Assembly: GCA_004194705.1 (NCBI GenBank)
Contig: SADC01001333.1
Span: forward strand, 124,001-188,000
Source of the DNA: Ditylenchus dipsaci
Lineage: Eukaryota; Nematoda; Chromadorea; Rhabditida; Anguinidae
DNA: 64,000 nt
Direction of reading: 5' to 3'
Below the pieces are notes generated by a model. That model was given only the letters and a program-made list of their open reading frames with translations. It was not told the origin of the DNA and ran no database searches. A program made the translations under genes and the position numbers. This document shows positions 24,601 to 36,900 of the stretch, piece by piece (position 1 is the stretch's first letter; each line of letters opens with the position of its first letter).

Positions 24601-27600
24601 ACTCAACTATCTAGATTTTGTAATGTTATTATTTCCTACCTATATTTTAGAGGCATGTTCATCCTAATCAGCAGCACACTGGACACGAAGTACATGCCCT
24701 GAAATTAAATAGAAACATAAAATTTGCCAAATTTTTTTAACAAAAAAGATGATAAAAATAACCATTATATGAGCTAAGATGAGAACAATCAAATTGGAGG
24801 ACTGCCTGCTGGAGATAGCATTAAAAAATTTGGCAATAGTCAACAGCAATCCCCGGATAGATGTGACTGCTATGATTCCTACGAGTAGAAAGGCCACTTG
24901 TTGCGACCAAAACCTGACCTGCAAAACCAGTACCCAATATAAAAAAAGTTGACCATATACATAATATCCACATCAATCTGGTAGCCCATGTGCTTGACAA
25001 CTATTTCTATGCCTCTAGTGACAGGGTCCACCTTGCCCACTCTGTCAAACACAATATTAATGGTACAGATGAATATCTTCCAGATGCAGTAGACTGAGAA
25101 GAAGTGACCTAGCACGTTGAAGTACTTGCCCTGCCAAGTTTTGCTGTACTCCACCCTGTTCTACAAATGCATGCATGCAATCGACTGTATGAATGCTTAT
25201 CATGGGATAATTACCTTCATGTTGTTTAGTTCAACCAGTTCCAAGAATAGATGCCTTCCGAATTCTTCCAACGGGATTATTTCACTTTGGAGAGTGCTGA
25301 AAAAGATTAACTGGTTGATTTTTACATATAGTGATTCATTCAACACCGCGGTTTACGCGTTGCTGCGAAAGATCGGGGATTCAAGTCTGTTTAGCACGGA
25401 AAAGGCTGTGTGTACCAGATTATGCGTTTAGTGCAGAGCTTCACGCTGAGCATAATGGCTGAAAAAAAATTAGGAAACAGAAGGGAATCTAACGGGTAAA
25501 ACAGCATTCGAAAATAGTTAATTTTTGCTTGTTCCCAACCATGGTGAAATGAGTGGTACTTGCTCAAATTTATGTACCACCTGGGCGTGTAATATCTCAA
25601 AACGCAAGGAGTGATCAGAGGTATCTATTACACATAAACTAGCTCGGGGCCTGTTGGCGGACCACCCTCGTCTTGGTCTTCGTGCAAATAAATTATAATG
25701 TCATTTTGCAATTGTAAAAATCGAAAACATTTATAAATTTCAAGCTATACTCTGTCGACATGGTTTCTCGACGCGTTAACCTAATGGTAGGGATCGACAG
25801 AGAGCTAGCTCCTCGCCGATAGCCCTTTATATGGTGTTTTTTTCACTGGATACTATCCCCAAGGGTGTCGGGAAAATTGCGCCGGAGAAAATTGAGCCGG
25901 GAAAAATTGGGAAAATTCTGTTTTTAGGCCTCAGGCTTAGCCCTTAGGCTCGGGGTAGGCCAGCGCACGTTACGACGGACTCAAACATGTGTCCCGGACT
26001 GAGGACGGAAAGGCGCGAATTTGAAAAAAACGGCTCAATTTTCCCGGCGCAATTTTCCCAACTCCTCGCCAAGAGGGATATTTCGGTAGAGTGAAAGACT
26101 CTCACGAGCTTCGGCTGCACACCACTGGTATAATATTCACCAGCTTTATAGGTATGCACTCTGACTGAGGTCGGACTGGTGATGTGTGATCTTGCTTCAA
26201 CTAACTCGCTTTTGGTCTAAGGACTCCCAGCCGAGCTTCGTTGGCCGCACTAACGTTATTGCTGAGCACGCATCATTTTGGCTGGTTTCTTTTCATTTGG
26301 ATGGTCACGCTGGGTACGCTCAGATAAATGAATATCCACCTGGCTGGCTTGAAAAATAAAGTTCTTTACAAATAAAAACAAACCGTGTTTCCTATCCTAA
26401 AATTCTGCGGGGAGTAATGCTTGTTAGACCTAAAATTGGGGTTTAGCCACCCAAACCCTAAAACTCAGGGTAGGTACAACCGGACCAGGTGGAAATCCAC
26501 CTGGATGGGCTAAAAATAAAGCCTAAATAAATTTAAAAAGTTACAATTATATAATACCTAAAATTGGGTAGGAAATTTGATTTAGTAAAACTAGAATTCC
26601 GATTTTATCCACCCGAACCCTAAATATGTATTGGGTACCTTTTACTGAGACGGACAGAGATGGATACATAGCAGAATGGCCCAAAAAAAATTTGGTCGTT
26701 TTTTCCTGATTTAAAATTGCATAGAAGATCAGTTTGAGACTACGAAAAATGCGAATTAGAACTGCAAATCAAACTACCAACCTGAGTCGGCTAGCTTTAA
26801 ATCAGGTGTATACATGTACCAGAAGATTAGGTAGGTATACCTGTATAGGGGAAAGGTCTGATTGTAAGGTAAACAGGTGCGCCAGTAGTGCGGGTAGATA
26901 ATAAATAGGAATTACGAGGCCTGAAATTTGCGTAAACTTCCCTTAAAGGGGGGAGGGAGGATAACCCATTTAGGTTTGAAAAAGTGGCTTCCATGGCGCA
27001 GTGCGTAAGCGTTTGCGTTTTTTGGCCCAAAATGGTGTTTTTTTGGTGTTGCAGGTTCAATCTTACGTAGTGGCACACTATTTTTTTGGCTTGTTTAATC
27101 ATTTCTAGGGATAATTTGGGTCGCTGATTCCGAATCTGGCGTCAAAAAGTCTAATTACTTCTAAATTGGCCAAACAAGCCAAAAAAACAGTGCCACTACG
27201 TGGGATTGAACCTGCAACACCAAAAAACACCATTTTGGGCCAAAAAACGCAAACGCTTTGAGCATCATTGAACATCAACAACGGGTAACGCCCTTGTAGC
27301 TAAACCTGATACAACAAATTGTAGCATTTTTCATGCTGAATATTTTAATATATGCAGTTTTTGCGAACCTGGACAAAAATTTAAGGAAAATCGACATTTC
27401 AAAAAACAACAGAATCGGAGATATTTAAAAGCCATTTTCTCTAAACTAGGCTATTTTTCGGTTTCTTCTAAATGTTTAAAATGCTCAGTTCTGGTCTCAT
27501 GTGAAAGAAAAGACAAATTTGAGTAAGTTCAGAATTACAGATTCACGACTTTAAAGTCGGATCTCAAGATATGGCTAATTAAAAGTTCAACCTATGTCGA

Positions 27601-30435
27601 ATTTCTGAAATAATGTAATTTTTCATATTTTTGTGGATACATTTCTAGAGTTTTATTGAGCTTCTCTGAATATTATTCACCGTTCTACGCAGAATTGAGC
27701 AAGCTCACTTATTAAAATATTAATTTTTAACAGATTAGATGTTTTTGTGGAAAAAAGATTTTCAAACACAGAAACCTCTTTCTTTTCGAGAATTTTGCAA
27801 AAAGAAAAATATCTTTATTTTTTGAAAGACATTTTCTCTTATTTCGTAGTTGACATTTTTACCTGTTACTGATTTTCGCAGAACATTTTACCGTAAGGAT
27901 TTATTGCAGAATTTTTTACGGAACGAAAAAATGTCCATTTTGTGTCAAATAGTATATTTATTGTAAAATAGAGTAAAAGCGGGTTATTTAACTCAAATTA
28001 TACAAACAGGTTTTATCATAGAAGTAAAACTCGATTTTTAAGAAAAAAAATAGATTTTTGTGTTTGAAACTCTTTTTTCCACAAAAATAACTAATATGTT
28101 AAAAATTAATATTTTAATAAGTGAGCCTGCTCAATTCTGCGTAGAATGGTGAATAATATGCAGAGAAACTGCAATAAAGCTCTAGAAATGTATCCACAAA
28201 AATATGAGAAATTACAATATTTCAGAAATTTGACATAGGTTGAACTTTCAATTAGCCATATCTTGAGATCCAACTTCAAAGTCGTGAATCTGTAATTCTG
28301 AACTTACTCAAATTTGTCTTTTCTTTTACAGGAGACCAGAACTGAGCATTTTAAACATTTAGAAGAAACCGAAAATTAGCCTCGTTTAGAGAAAATGGCT
28401 TTTAAATATCTTCGATTTTGTTGTTTTTTGAAATGTCGATTTTCCTTAAATTTTGTCCAGGTTCGCAAAAACTGCATATATTAAAATATTCAGCATGAAA
28501 AATGCTACAATTTGGTATATCAGGTTTAGCTATAAGGGCGTTACCCACTGTTGATGTTTCCTTGTCAGCACAGAGTAAATATTTTGTAAAGCTGTTTTTT
28601 GCATTTTTTTAACTCCCACGAGCTCTACCGATTGCAGTTTTCAGATTTGTGCCCGTTTAATAGAGATAATACGGTATGTGATTTCAGTCTAGAAAGTGTT
28701 TTGAAGCGAAAAATTATTTGTTTGAAGGCTGGAAAGCAATCTTTCAAGGGAACAAGGGCTGTATTGGGAAGGCAAGGGAAAAAAAAGGGGCCACTTTTCT
28801 GTCGGCTACTTTGTGTGTTTTACCATGTTTTTCAACATGGGCCGTGGCAAAAATAAACTCTTTTTGCATTTTATGATCAAGAGTACTTCTCGGAATCATA
28901 TCCAAGGTAAGTGAGTGCGCGCATCTCTAACTATCAGCCGCCTGCGCCCCTTTCGGGGTGGGGGCTGAACTACTGAAGTGCAGGTTGGACTACTAAAGTG
29001 CAATAGTACCAAATTTTGACCGAATCGTGAAAAAAGGTATCAAGAAGTACAGAAGAAGAAACAAAGAACCAGCTTTGCGTACTTAATTTCCGAATGCATT
29101 AATATTTAGGTATTTTAGGATGTATTTTTTGTGAATTCGATCAGACTGTGAATTGTCCCAGACTGTGGATTGTCTATACTGTGAACTGTCCTAGACCGCA
29201 AATTGTCCCATACTGTGAATTGTCCAGACTCGGAATTGTCCGCGTTCCGGGGCTTGACACCTAAGAATTTGGAAACGAGCAGAGGCGGGGTCATTTGCGG
29301 AATTAGCCAGGATTAAACCACAGCAGCAGACGCTGGACATCACAACTGGTATTCCCATTAAAAAATTACCTAATTTGATCTCTCAGAGATGACTTCGGTG
29401 AAGAGAATGTGTCCAGTACTTTTTGGAAGATACCCACAGGTTCTGCACTATCTAAAAGATTAGGTTCAATAAAATCCAAAAATTTAATAAGTTTGGCTTT
29501 TGCGTAAAAAGTTACTTGTGCTAAAAGCACTGTTGTGCATTTCCATCTCTTTGGCTTTGAGCTTTCTCCTCTTGGCTATGATCATGTCTAAATTTTGGCG
29601 AAGTTTCCTCTCGAGCTGGGAAATGTCATCATCTGAGACTTGACGCATGAATATTGTCATACAACTGAAATTATCGGTAAATTAGAAATCACGTATTCCA
29701 AAAAATCCCCACACATATGGAGCGTTGACAGCACCAAAGCCGGAGAGAATAGCCATCACAGTCACTCCAATTATACCAATTCTGGAGATGGCTTGCTCAA
29801 TTGAAATTATTCCGTGCTTGGGACTGTAAAGTTAAAATTGGTAAAAATAAAGATGGTGCAAAAAAAAATCACCTCAAAATAGGGAAGTTGTCACCAATTT
29901 TCCAAAAAAAGTACACAAATATCAACCACAATGTTACAGTGACTGCAGGCACCCAGTTTAAAGGAACTAAATTGGGAGATATGCATTGCAAAAAGAAAAC
30001 AATGGAAGCTCTATACCGATCCTAATGGATTTGCAAAGCGAGAAAAAAAAGTAAATTGGCAAAAAACAGATCAGCAATGAAAGCATTATGTAAAGGCCCA
30101 CTTTCCACGCTATCATACGAGAGCTGGAAAACGAAGAATGTACATGGTAGTTTATGAAATTTACAAAAAAATTACTCGGTGGCGAGCACACCCAAAATCT
30201 CAAAAATGATCAGCTCAAACATGGCACAAGATAAAGAGAAGGTAACAGAGAAAATTATCTGCACCGTCCTTTTATGTACTTCATAGTCTTTGAATAGTTG
30301 TTCCATGAAAAAAACCTAAATTTCAGAAACTTCATTTACTTTTTTGAAATTGAAACAAAATATTCTTACCCATCCTAAGGCAAAAAAGGCGAGTTGAGAA
30401 AGAAGCAGAATTACTGTGTCCCATAAAGCAATCAT
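21633..30435 (-). CDS. GPR89: Golgi pH regulator (GPHR/GPR89)
   Basis: GPHR is a multi-pass anion channel of Golgi and ER membranes needed for Golgi acidification. Twelve exons on the minus strand, in reading order: 30435-30370, 30315-30176, 30123-30017, 29966-29873, 29823-29713, 29664-29516, 29451-29370, 29296... the next exon in fact is 25296-25215 after a 4.1 kb intron, then 25160-24972, 24918-24763, 24698-24640 and 21768-21633. All phases agree and give 456 residues (human 455). Conserved blocks include [69 protein letters not shown] and [20 protein letters not shown]. Hydrophobic segments match the family. Introns 7 and 11 hold large transposons. The gene converges on DHDDS and diverges from UQCRC2. 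Confidence 0.97.
21859..23471. mobile_element. DNA transposon with 129-bp terminal inverted repeats and its own gene, in GPHR intron 11
   Basis: The ends GGGTGAGACCTAATTACC and the exact inverse delimit 1613 bp. The terminal repeats (21859-21987 and 23343-23471) read as perfect inverse copies. They are themselves built from a short phrase, AATGCCAAATGRTAAA, in alternating orientation. CAAATTAC is duplicated exactly on both sides (21851-21858 and 23472-23479), an 8-bp target-site duplication. Between the arms lies a two-exon minus-strand gene. The 8-bp duplication is compatible with hAT, P or Merlin-type elements; no transposase catalytic domain was recognised. Confidence 0.9.
22528..23155 (-). 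CDS. Transposon-borne two-exon gene, unknown family (190 residues)
   Basis: Exon 1 (23155-22982) starts [19 protein letters not shown] and is strongly acidic for about 45 residues, then becomes basic (LRDRKPKK). A 55-bp intron with GTAGGC donor and TTAAG acceptor follows. Exon 2 (22926-22528) is open for 132 codons in matching phase. Its first half has a Cys/His group (FAHCDHRGG, then [12 protein letters not shown]) that could be a degenerate zinc-binding module such as FLYWCH, though the usual final HxH pair is not seen. The second half is helical and charged, with [12 protein letters not shown] and [10 protein letters not shown]. It lies wholly between the transposon arms. It may be an accessory or DNA-binding protein of the element or a captured host gene; I do not recognise it. 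Confidence 0.65.
24295..24450. mobile_element. Short inverted-repeat element (GACATAGGCGTATCC...AACGCCTATGTGC)
   Basis: Relative of the element at 1352, in GPHR intron 11. The ends pair over CATAGGCGT and ACGCCTATG. Confidence 0.5.
25866..26063. mobile_element. Small element with AAAATTGCGCCGG ends
   Basis: GTCGGGAAAATTGCGCCGG at the left and CCGGCGCAATTTTCCC at the right are inverted. The core (GGCCAGCGCACGTTACGACG, then GACTCAAACATG) matches the core of a different element at 40741-40978, whose ends are unrelated. Confidence 0.7.
26990..27260. mobile_element. Inverted pair of tRNA-derived SINEs (family 2)
   Basis: The plus copy near 26990-27085 has an A-box-like TGGCGCAGTGCG and a B-box-like GGTTCAATCTT followed by ACGTAGTGGCAC. 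The minus copy at about 27180-27260 repeats it inverted (GTGCCACTACGTGGGATTGAACC). Confidence 0.6.
27271..28557. mobile_element. DNA transposon with about 500-bp terminal inverted repeats
   Basis: AACATCAACAACGGGTAACGC at the left is inverted as GCGTTACCCACTGTTGATGTT at the right. The two arms stay alignable for about 500 bases (for example TGCAGTTTTTGCGAACCTGG and its complement near 28470). The short middle carries no coding frame. It is non-autonomous. Confidence 0.85.
28815..28990. mobile_element. MITE, GAGTACTTCTCGGAATCAT family
   Basis: Shares CGGAATCATATCCAAGGTAAG and GTGCGCGCATCTC with copies at 35528-35760 (inverted) and 47690-47890; a partial copy sits near 16395-16490. Confidence 0.6.
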
Positions 30436-30704
30436 TTTCGCCACAATTGACGTTCTATCAGGTCAAAAAAGGATCAAGTAAAGAACAAAAACATTGTTGC
30501 AACTTGCAACAAGGATATTTTTCAACGGATGTTTTGAAAAAAAACTAGTTTCAAAAAAATTTAGTCTTGAAGAGATTGATTACATGAGTAGAAGTTTGCC
30601 GTCAAGAAATTGGGAGTGATTTTACGTTCTATTTGGGAAGCTTCAAAAATTTCATGTTCTCACTAATTCACGCAGTGCCCATTTTGTGTCTCTCAAAAAG
30701 TAGA

Positions 30705-31521
30705 TACCCTAATTCCTGTAATAAGGCGGCACCCTCTAATAAGGCCGCACTCCCAACTTCGAGGTCTATATCTCGGAGCTGAGTAAATATTTTGCTTATC
30801 TGTTTGATGCGTTTTCTTAAAGGGGCAGGAAACTTTATATACGCATCGCCTAGGATCGAAGATTCAAATAATCCGAGGTGCACATCCTATTTGTTTTACT
30901 CTACTTTTTAGTAAGTTCACTGACTGCCAGAGCCAAAAACTATCGAGGAATCGTTTGGAATTATTTTTAACACTGCTGTCATAAGATCCACTAATTTTGG
31001 GATTTCATGTAAATGACCATCAATGTAGAGGATGTTATGGAATTTGACATCGTTGAATTTTTTTTTAATTCAAACTCTAACTACATATATTTACTTTTCC
31101 CCCGTAAAATAGCTCAAATAAAAGCCCAGAATCTTGGCTACATTTGAGTATATTAAACGTGTGACTTGTAGAAAAAGTCAGAATATATCAATCAAACCAG
31201 TTGAAGATGACCCCGAAAAACAATCGATTTTTGGAAAGTAAGCCTGTCTTAGCCTATAATAATAATAAGCACCAGCAGGTGTGAAACCCTGCGCTGATAA
31301 TTTTGTTGGATATCCAAGAGCGTGAGGATCATTTCGATAACAAACTTGTGAATAAGAGAAGAAAAAAATAAGCTGTGCACCCCGAGGGTCACGAACGGTC
31401 GACCCTAGCGATGCGTATACAAAGTTTCCTCCCCCTTTGACTCCCACGAGCTCTACCGATTCCAATTTTCAGGGGTTTGAAAAATAAGGCGGCATGCCCT
31501 CTTGTTACAGGAAATACGGTA
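30705..31521. mobile_element. TACCGTATT-family element with nested SINE, between GPHR and UQCRC2
   Basis: TACCCTAATTCCTGTAATAAGG at the left end is inverted as TTACAGGAAATACGGTA at the right. The phrase ACTCCCACGAGCTCTACCG occurs inside, as in other family members. A family-1 SINE (31262-31435) is inserted in it. The right end lies just 44 bases before the UQCRC2 start codon, so the element abuts the promoter or 5' UTR. Confidence 0.7.
31262..31435 (-). mobile_element. tRNA-derived SINE (family 1, copy 2)
   Basis: Same sequence order as the SINE at 10206-10395: ACCCTGCGCTGAT, GATCATTTCGATAACAAACTTGT, then GCGATGCGTATACAAAG. Same orientation. Confidence 0.6.
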
Positions 31522-31564
31522 GATTTTACTAGAATATTCGCAGGAACGCTCCTTGCTCGCAAAA

Positions 31565-33194
31565 ATGCTGTCTCGAAATGTGGCTCGCACCTTCTCATCC
31601 GCCGCAGCTGCTCGTTCCGCTTCTTCGGGTGCTCCAGGTATCGAGGGTAATATGTCGATCCTGGATAACGGACTCAAAGTAGCTTCTGTGGACCTGCACG
31701 GTGCAGTCTCTCAACTTGTTTTCGCTTATCCTGCTGGATCTCGCTATCAACAGGTGGATGAAGAAGGTTTGGTTCATACTCTGCGCAACTGTGTTGGGTA
31801 TGGTTCCCGTCATATGCTGCCCTCTGCAAAATTGCTTTGGCAGACTGGTGAAATTGGGTCCAACTTGACGTCAACTATTTCCAAGGATTTTTTCACAGTG
31901 CAGATGGCTGTCGTAAGTAAATTTTCACTAGTGCGTAATCATTCTTGTGTACAGTGTTTCGGTTTAGGCTCGCTCACATGCTGACAAGGCACTTGAATTG
32001 CTTACTGAATTCAATGCACCAGTCTGCCAAGTATGGGATCTGATTGAAGTGAAAAAGACGCTAGCTGATGATCTACAACAGCAAACTCCTATGGATGTGG
32101 TTGTAGAGCTATTACACAAGGCAGCTTACAGGTTATAAAGTTAAATGTAGGGAGGACTTAGAACTGATTATTTTAGAAACGGTCCGCTTGCCAATTCTGT
32201 GGTCTCTCCTGAATATGCCGTGGGCCAGGTCAAAATCAGCCAGCTGTACAGCTACATGGATGCCAAACTTCCTCTCTCCAGTGCAGTCCTTGTTGGTGTC
32301 AATGTCGATCATGCCGTACTCCTGGACTATGTCTCTAAGCTGGGTATTAAAGCCGGTCACAGCGCCAAGGAAGCTGAGCCATCGAAGTATTATGGTGGAG
32401 AGGTTCGCCAGAGCAGCAAGGGCACCGATGCTCATGTTGCTATTGCAGGTCAAGGGTTGGGTTTTTCTGTCTTATTTTGAGTACGGAGAATCATTTCCTG
32501 ACTTTTAGGGCTCCATTGTCGGATGTGAAAGCAGTAGCTGTGCAGTCTGTGCTTAGCTACATAATAGGGACAGGTAAAAGGACTAATAGGTTTATGTGTT
32601 TGCGTAATCTATCTGGTTTTCAGGTCCGAACGTCAAGTATCCGAATTCTCCTGGCTTGGGTCCCGTTGCTAAAAATGTTCTTCAGTTAGCCAATCGTAAT
32701 CCGGTGGCTGTTAATGCTCTTAATATCTCGCATAGTGACTCTGGCTTGGTTGGTGTGTATCTGGTCGCTAATGGCAGTCATATCGGTCCGTATATCAAAG
32801 CCGCAATCTCTGGTCTGAAGGTGATTTACGACTGGAACTGTTTTCTTTAACTGTCTTCTCTGTTCAGGAATTAGCCAGTTCTGGGCCTAATGAAGAGACT
32901 TTAAATATGGCAAAGAAGCTTGCGGAAGTGACCACGCATTTGAACTCAGAAGACACCGCTCAATTGGCCGCAGATCAGGCTGCTCAAATTCTTGCTTCTG
33001 GTGATTCTGTTTCTCCGTCAGATTTTGTCAAATCTCTTCAAAGTGTTACTGTGGAGGACATAAAAAAGGTCAGTTTGCGTTTGTTTGTTCTCACTCTAAG
33101 ATTTTTGCTTCAGGCTGCTTCTAGACTCACATCGAAACTCTCTATCGCATCATTTGGCAAGATCCACCAGGTGCCATACATCGATGAACTCTGA
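31565..33194 (+). CDS. UQCRC2: Ubiquinol-cytochrome c reductase core protein 2 (complex III)
   Basis: This is a matrix-facing core subunit of respiratory complex III, related to mitochondrial processing peptidase but catalytically inactive. Seven exons join in phase: 31565-31912, 31968-32131, 32177-32455, 32509-32573, 32624-32820, 32868-33068 and 33114-33194, giving 444 residues (human 453). The N-terminus MLSRNVARTFSSAAAARSA is a typical mitochondrial presequence. An M16-like fold follows (NGLKVASVD, then AGSRYQQVDEEGLVHTLRN), with no HxxEH zinc motif, as expected for core 2. The end, QVPYIDEL, matches the family end FVDEL. An acceptor (TATTCGCAG) lies 20 bases before the ATG, and AATAAA is at 33232. 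The ATG chosen is the first one in frame. Confidence 0.95.
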
Positions 33195-33231
33195 TTTCAA
33201 GCCAAGAGAGCCAATTTTCTAATGTGTCTCA

Positions 33232-33237
33232 AATAAA
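33232..33237 (+). other. AATAAA signal of UQCRC2
   Basis: Lies 37 bases after the UQCRC2 stop and about 200 bases before the RPS28 start codon. Confidence 0.6.
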
Positions 33238-33440
33238 TATAGCTGTGTAAATGTTAGGTGTGAATAAATTTGTTCATATGCACTGTAAGGTACTCCTTAC
33301 TGATATTTTGATTGTTTAATTGTCCGTTACTTGATTCACTATTTGCTTGAGGTCGTGTAGGTAATCTCATATTCAGCCAATATCCTATTATAGCTCTCAG
33401 TTCTGCTGCATACTTTATCGTCGATAAATTCTCGTTATAA

Positions 33441-33738
<298 letters not shown>

Positions 33739-33837
33739 GGTTGGTATGAAAGAAAATCGTTGCAGAATATCGTCTTTTGCTCGATAGAATCCAAGTTGCT
33801 TTGTTATGTCTGCGGCTAATGTTACGTTGTTGTTTGG

Positions 33838-33843
33838 AATAAA
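33838..33843 (+). other. AATAAA signal of RPS28
   Basis: Lies 100 bases after the RPS28 stop and 124 bases before the NME6 start codon. Confidence 0.6.
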
Positions 33844-33966
33844 ATCCTCTTAAAATTCGCAATGGTTGTCGTTATAGTTGGTATTTTGCTGGAGACTGCT
33901 TTTAGTTCAGTTAAGTTAACAGTTTGCTTTCTCTTGAGAGATGGCTAGATTTAGTTAATCTGTGCT

Positions 33967-36900
33967 ATGGCGAAGTCTTTTACATTTGCACTGTTGAAGC
34001 CTGATGCTGTAGCCAATCCAATTGTTCTCAAACAAGTCTATGAAGCTATTTATAACAACGGTCTCTTTGTTTCGAAGGCGTGTAGGATGAAACTGGTAAA
34101 ACACAAGATTGTTGGGTGATTTAACAAATTCCGGATAATTTACGAATATGTCGGGTGATTCAAGAATTTCTGCCACTATTGAGGGGCCATAATTTTTTAT
34201 TGTAATTTTTTTCCAAAATTATCTAATCGCTAATTGACTTAGTTTTCAATGCCAATTTTCTCGGTATATAAAGTCATACACCCATAAAATCGAAAATTTG
34301 GCTCTTTGGTTTGCGAAAGATAGTTTTTTTTGAAGGGACAGAAGGCTGTATTGGGATGAGAAGGGACAAAAAAGAGGGCTACGGAGATAATTTTCAAAAG
34401 GGAATGAGGGCCGGCCACGGACAATTCCCTGCCGCGCAAATTCCCTGCCGGGCCAATTCCTGCCGGACAATTCTCTGCCGGACAGTTCCCTGCCGGAGAC
34501 ATTCCCTGCCGGAGACAAATCCCTGCCGCACCAATTCGCTGCCGGCAAAATATACGGCTAAAGTGGATAATCCGCTTTTCACTCAAAATAAGGTTTAAAG
34601 TGCTTTCTCGGGTGTTTTAGCATCTGAAACGTCTAGAAAATATGTTTTTAGGGCCCAGTCGACCATTTTTGATCAAAAATTGACTTTTTTCCCTGGGTAT
34701 CAAAGTAGAGGGTACTGGAGGATACCTGAATTGCCTCTTTTTACTTGTTTTTCTCACTAGAATTTGGCAAAAAGAGTCTCTCTCTCAGGGATGAGCTTCT
34801 GTAACTATTTGAGGGAAACAGTTACAAATTTTTACATTTGAAAATTGGTTAGAGCCTGTTTCGAGCTTTGTAACTATTCTTGTAACTATTTATCGCAAGT
34901 AGTTCAGTATTCTTAAAATATAGAGAGTCTCTATTGGCTCATTTCTAAACGTTGTCGTTGTCGTCGTCGTTGTCGTTGGAAAAAATGTTTTATAAAGGCA
35001 ATTTTACGCCAACGACAACGCCAACGACAACGAAAATTTTTCTTCCAAATTAGACAAATTTTGCATTTTAAGTCAGAATGTCAAGGATTAACCATATTCA
35101 CCACACGTTTTCACTCGAAAGCTCGGCTAAAAATGCGAAATTTGTCCAATTTTGAATAAAAATTTTCGTTATCCTTGACGTCGTCGTTGTCGTTGGATTT
35201 TTTATAAATAAGTCGTCGTTGTCGTCGTCGTTGGCGAAAAAAGGGGTTTTATAAAAAAAATATTCCAACGACAACGACGACGACAACGACAACGTTTATA
35301 AATGAGCCATAAGCGTTGAAGGCACTTACAAACCGAGCCCCTTGTGGTAGACGGAAAACTATGAGTATTCGACCTGATCAGACCGATCGGCCGGGTGGAT
35401 CCGAGGGTTGTCGTTTAATTTTGGATGGCTGAGTCTCTGGCTCGTAGCCTCAGGCCGGAAAAGGGAGGAGACCCTTATTGGCCAAATAATCAAAGAGCAT
35501 AGTTATGAATACTGGGGCGTAGCCCATAAATAACTCTGGTATGCATGCTTTTTCATGCATCCAGAGTAACTTTCGAGTGATTTGTGTCTAAGGTATGCGG
35601 TCGTGCGCATCTCAACTCCAAGCCCCTAAGCCTCCTGCGCCCGCGAAGGGGCGCAGGGGGCTTGAGAGTTAGAGATGCGCGTTCACTTACCTTGGACATG
35701 ATTCCGAGAAGTACTCTTGATCAAAAAATGCATATAGAGTCTCTTTTTGCCACGGCCCAGTAGAAGAACATGAAGAACATGAACATCCCAGTAGAAGAAC
35801 AAAAATACAAACATTTACTTTTCTAACGCCCTGCTATCAAAGTGGCCCCTTTTATTCCTTCCCCTCCCAATGCAGCCCTTAATCCCTTTAAAATTCAAAA
35901 CGCGCCAATTCAAATTTTTCAAATTTTGACTAAAAAACCATGATACCCCCTGTGGTTCGAAAATTTTTTTCTCAGAATCAAAAAAACACGCAGCTTTCTC
36001 ATAAAATCGGGGTCAAAAAACACGGATTGGTTATGAACCTGTTATCATTTAGATGTTATCTGTCATAATTTAGATGTTATCAAATCCACCTGATCACTCC
36101 CCGTGGGGGGGGGATTCGTCACTGCAACCACTTATTTTTTGGGCGGTTTCGAAACCAAATTGTTTTGGCTTTACTTTTTGCAAATTCACTACAGTCAAAC
36201 CTCGATTTAGTGGCACCCCTAGGGACCAAGCCTTAGGTGCCACTAAATCGAGGTGCCACTAAATCGGGGGTAAACTTTGGCCAAGTTTGGCCAACTCTGG
36301 CCAACCAAATCGCCCTCAGGGTGCCACTAAATCGAGGGTGCCACTAAATCGGAGTGCCACTAAATCGAGGTTCGACTGTAGTTGTCTTGAGACTACCTGT
36401 ACTTTTTATGTTGCATTTTTACGCTGAGAATTTTTCTATATTGTACACAAAGTTTATTTTAAAAAGTCGGCCAGGAATAAGTTAAACGATGTATCCTTCA
36501 AAATTTCAAACCTACCATACAAAACAGTTGTAACCAGTAGAAAGTAATATAGTTTGTTAGATTACCTTGTGCATTTCACGGTTGTTTTCTCTCTGACCAC
36601 ACATTTCCAGACTCATGAGCAAGCTGAAAATCTCTACTCTATTCACAAGGACAGATTCTTCTACTCAAGGCTCATCCGTCATGTCTGCAGTGGGCCAGTC
36701 ATCGCTATCAAACTTCAATTTCGCCAAAAGCTCAACAGCCAAATAGAGAATAAAGAAACCACACAGATTTCCAGTAAAAGCATATTGGACTGGTTCTTCA
36801 CAACAAAAGCGCCGCAGGAAGATTTTGCTAAAACAGTGGAAGAAGAAATTGTCGATTTGGGATGTGAGGAAGTGATCAGCAGGTGGCGTCAATTGCTTGG

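Larger units (their letters stand above)
25297..29369 (-). other. GPHR intron 7, 4.1 kb, filled with repeats
   Basis: This intron separates exon 7 (ends 29370) from exon 8 (starts 25296). It contains the element at 25866-26063, the SINE pair at 26990-27260, the long-TIR transposon at 27271-28557, a MITE at 28815-28990 and a GACTGTGAATTGTCC-type array at about 29140-29245. No additional exon is needed, because exons 7 and 8 join in phase. Confidence 0.8.
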
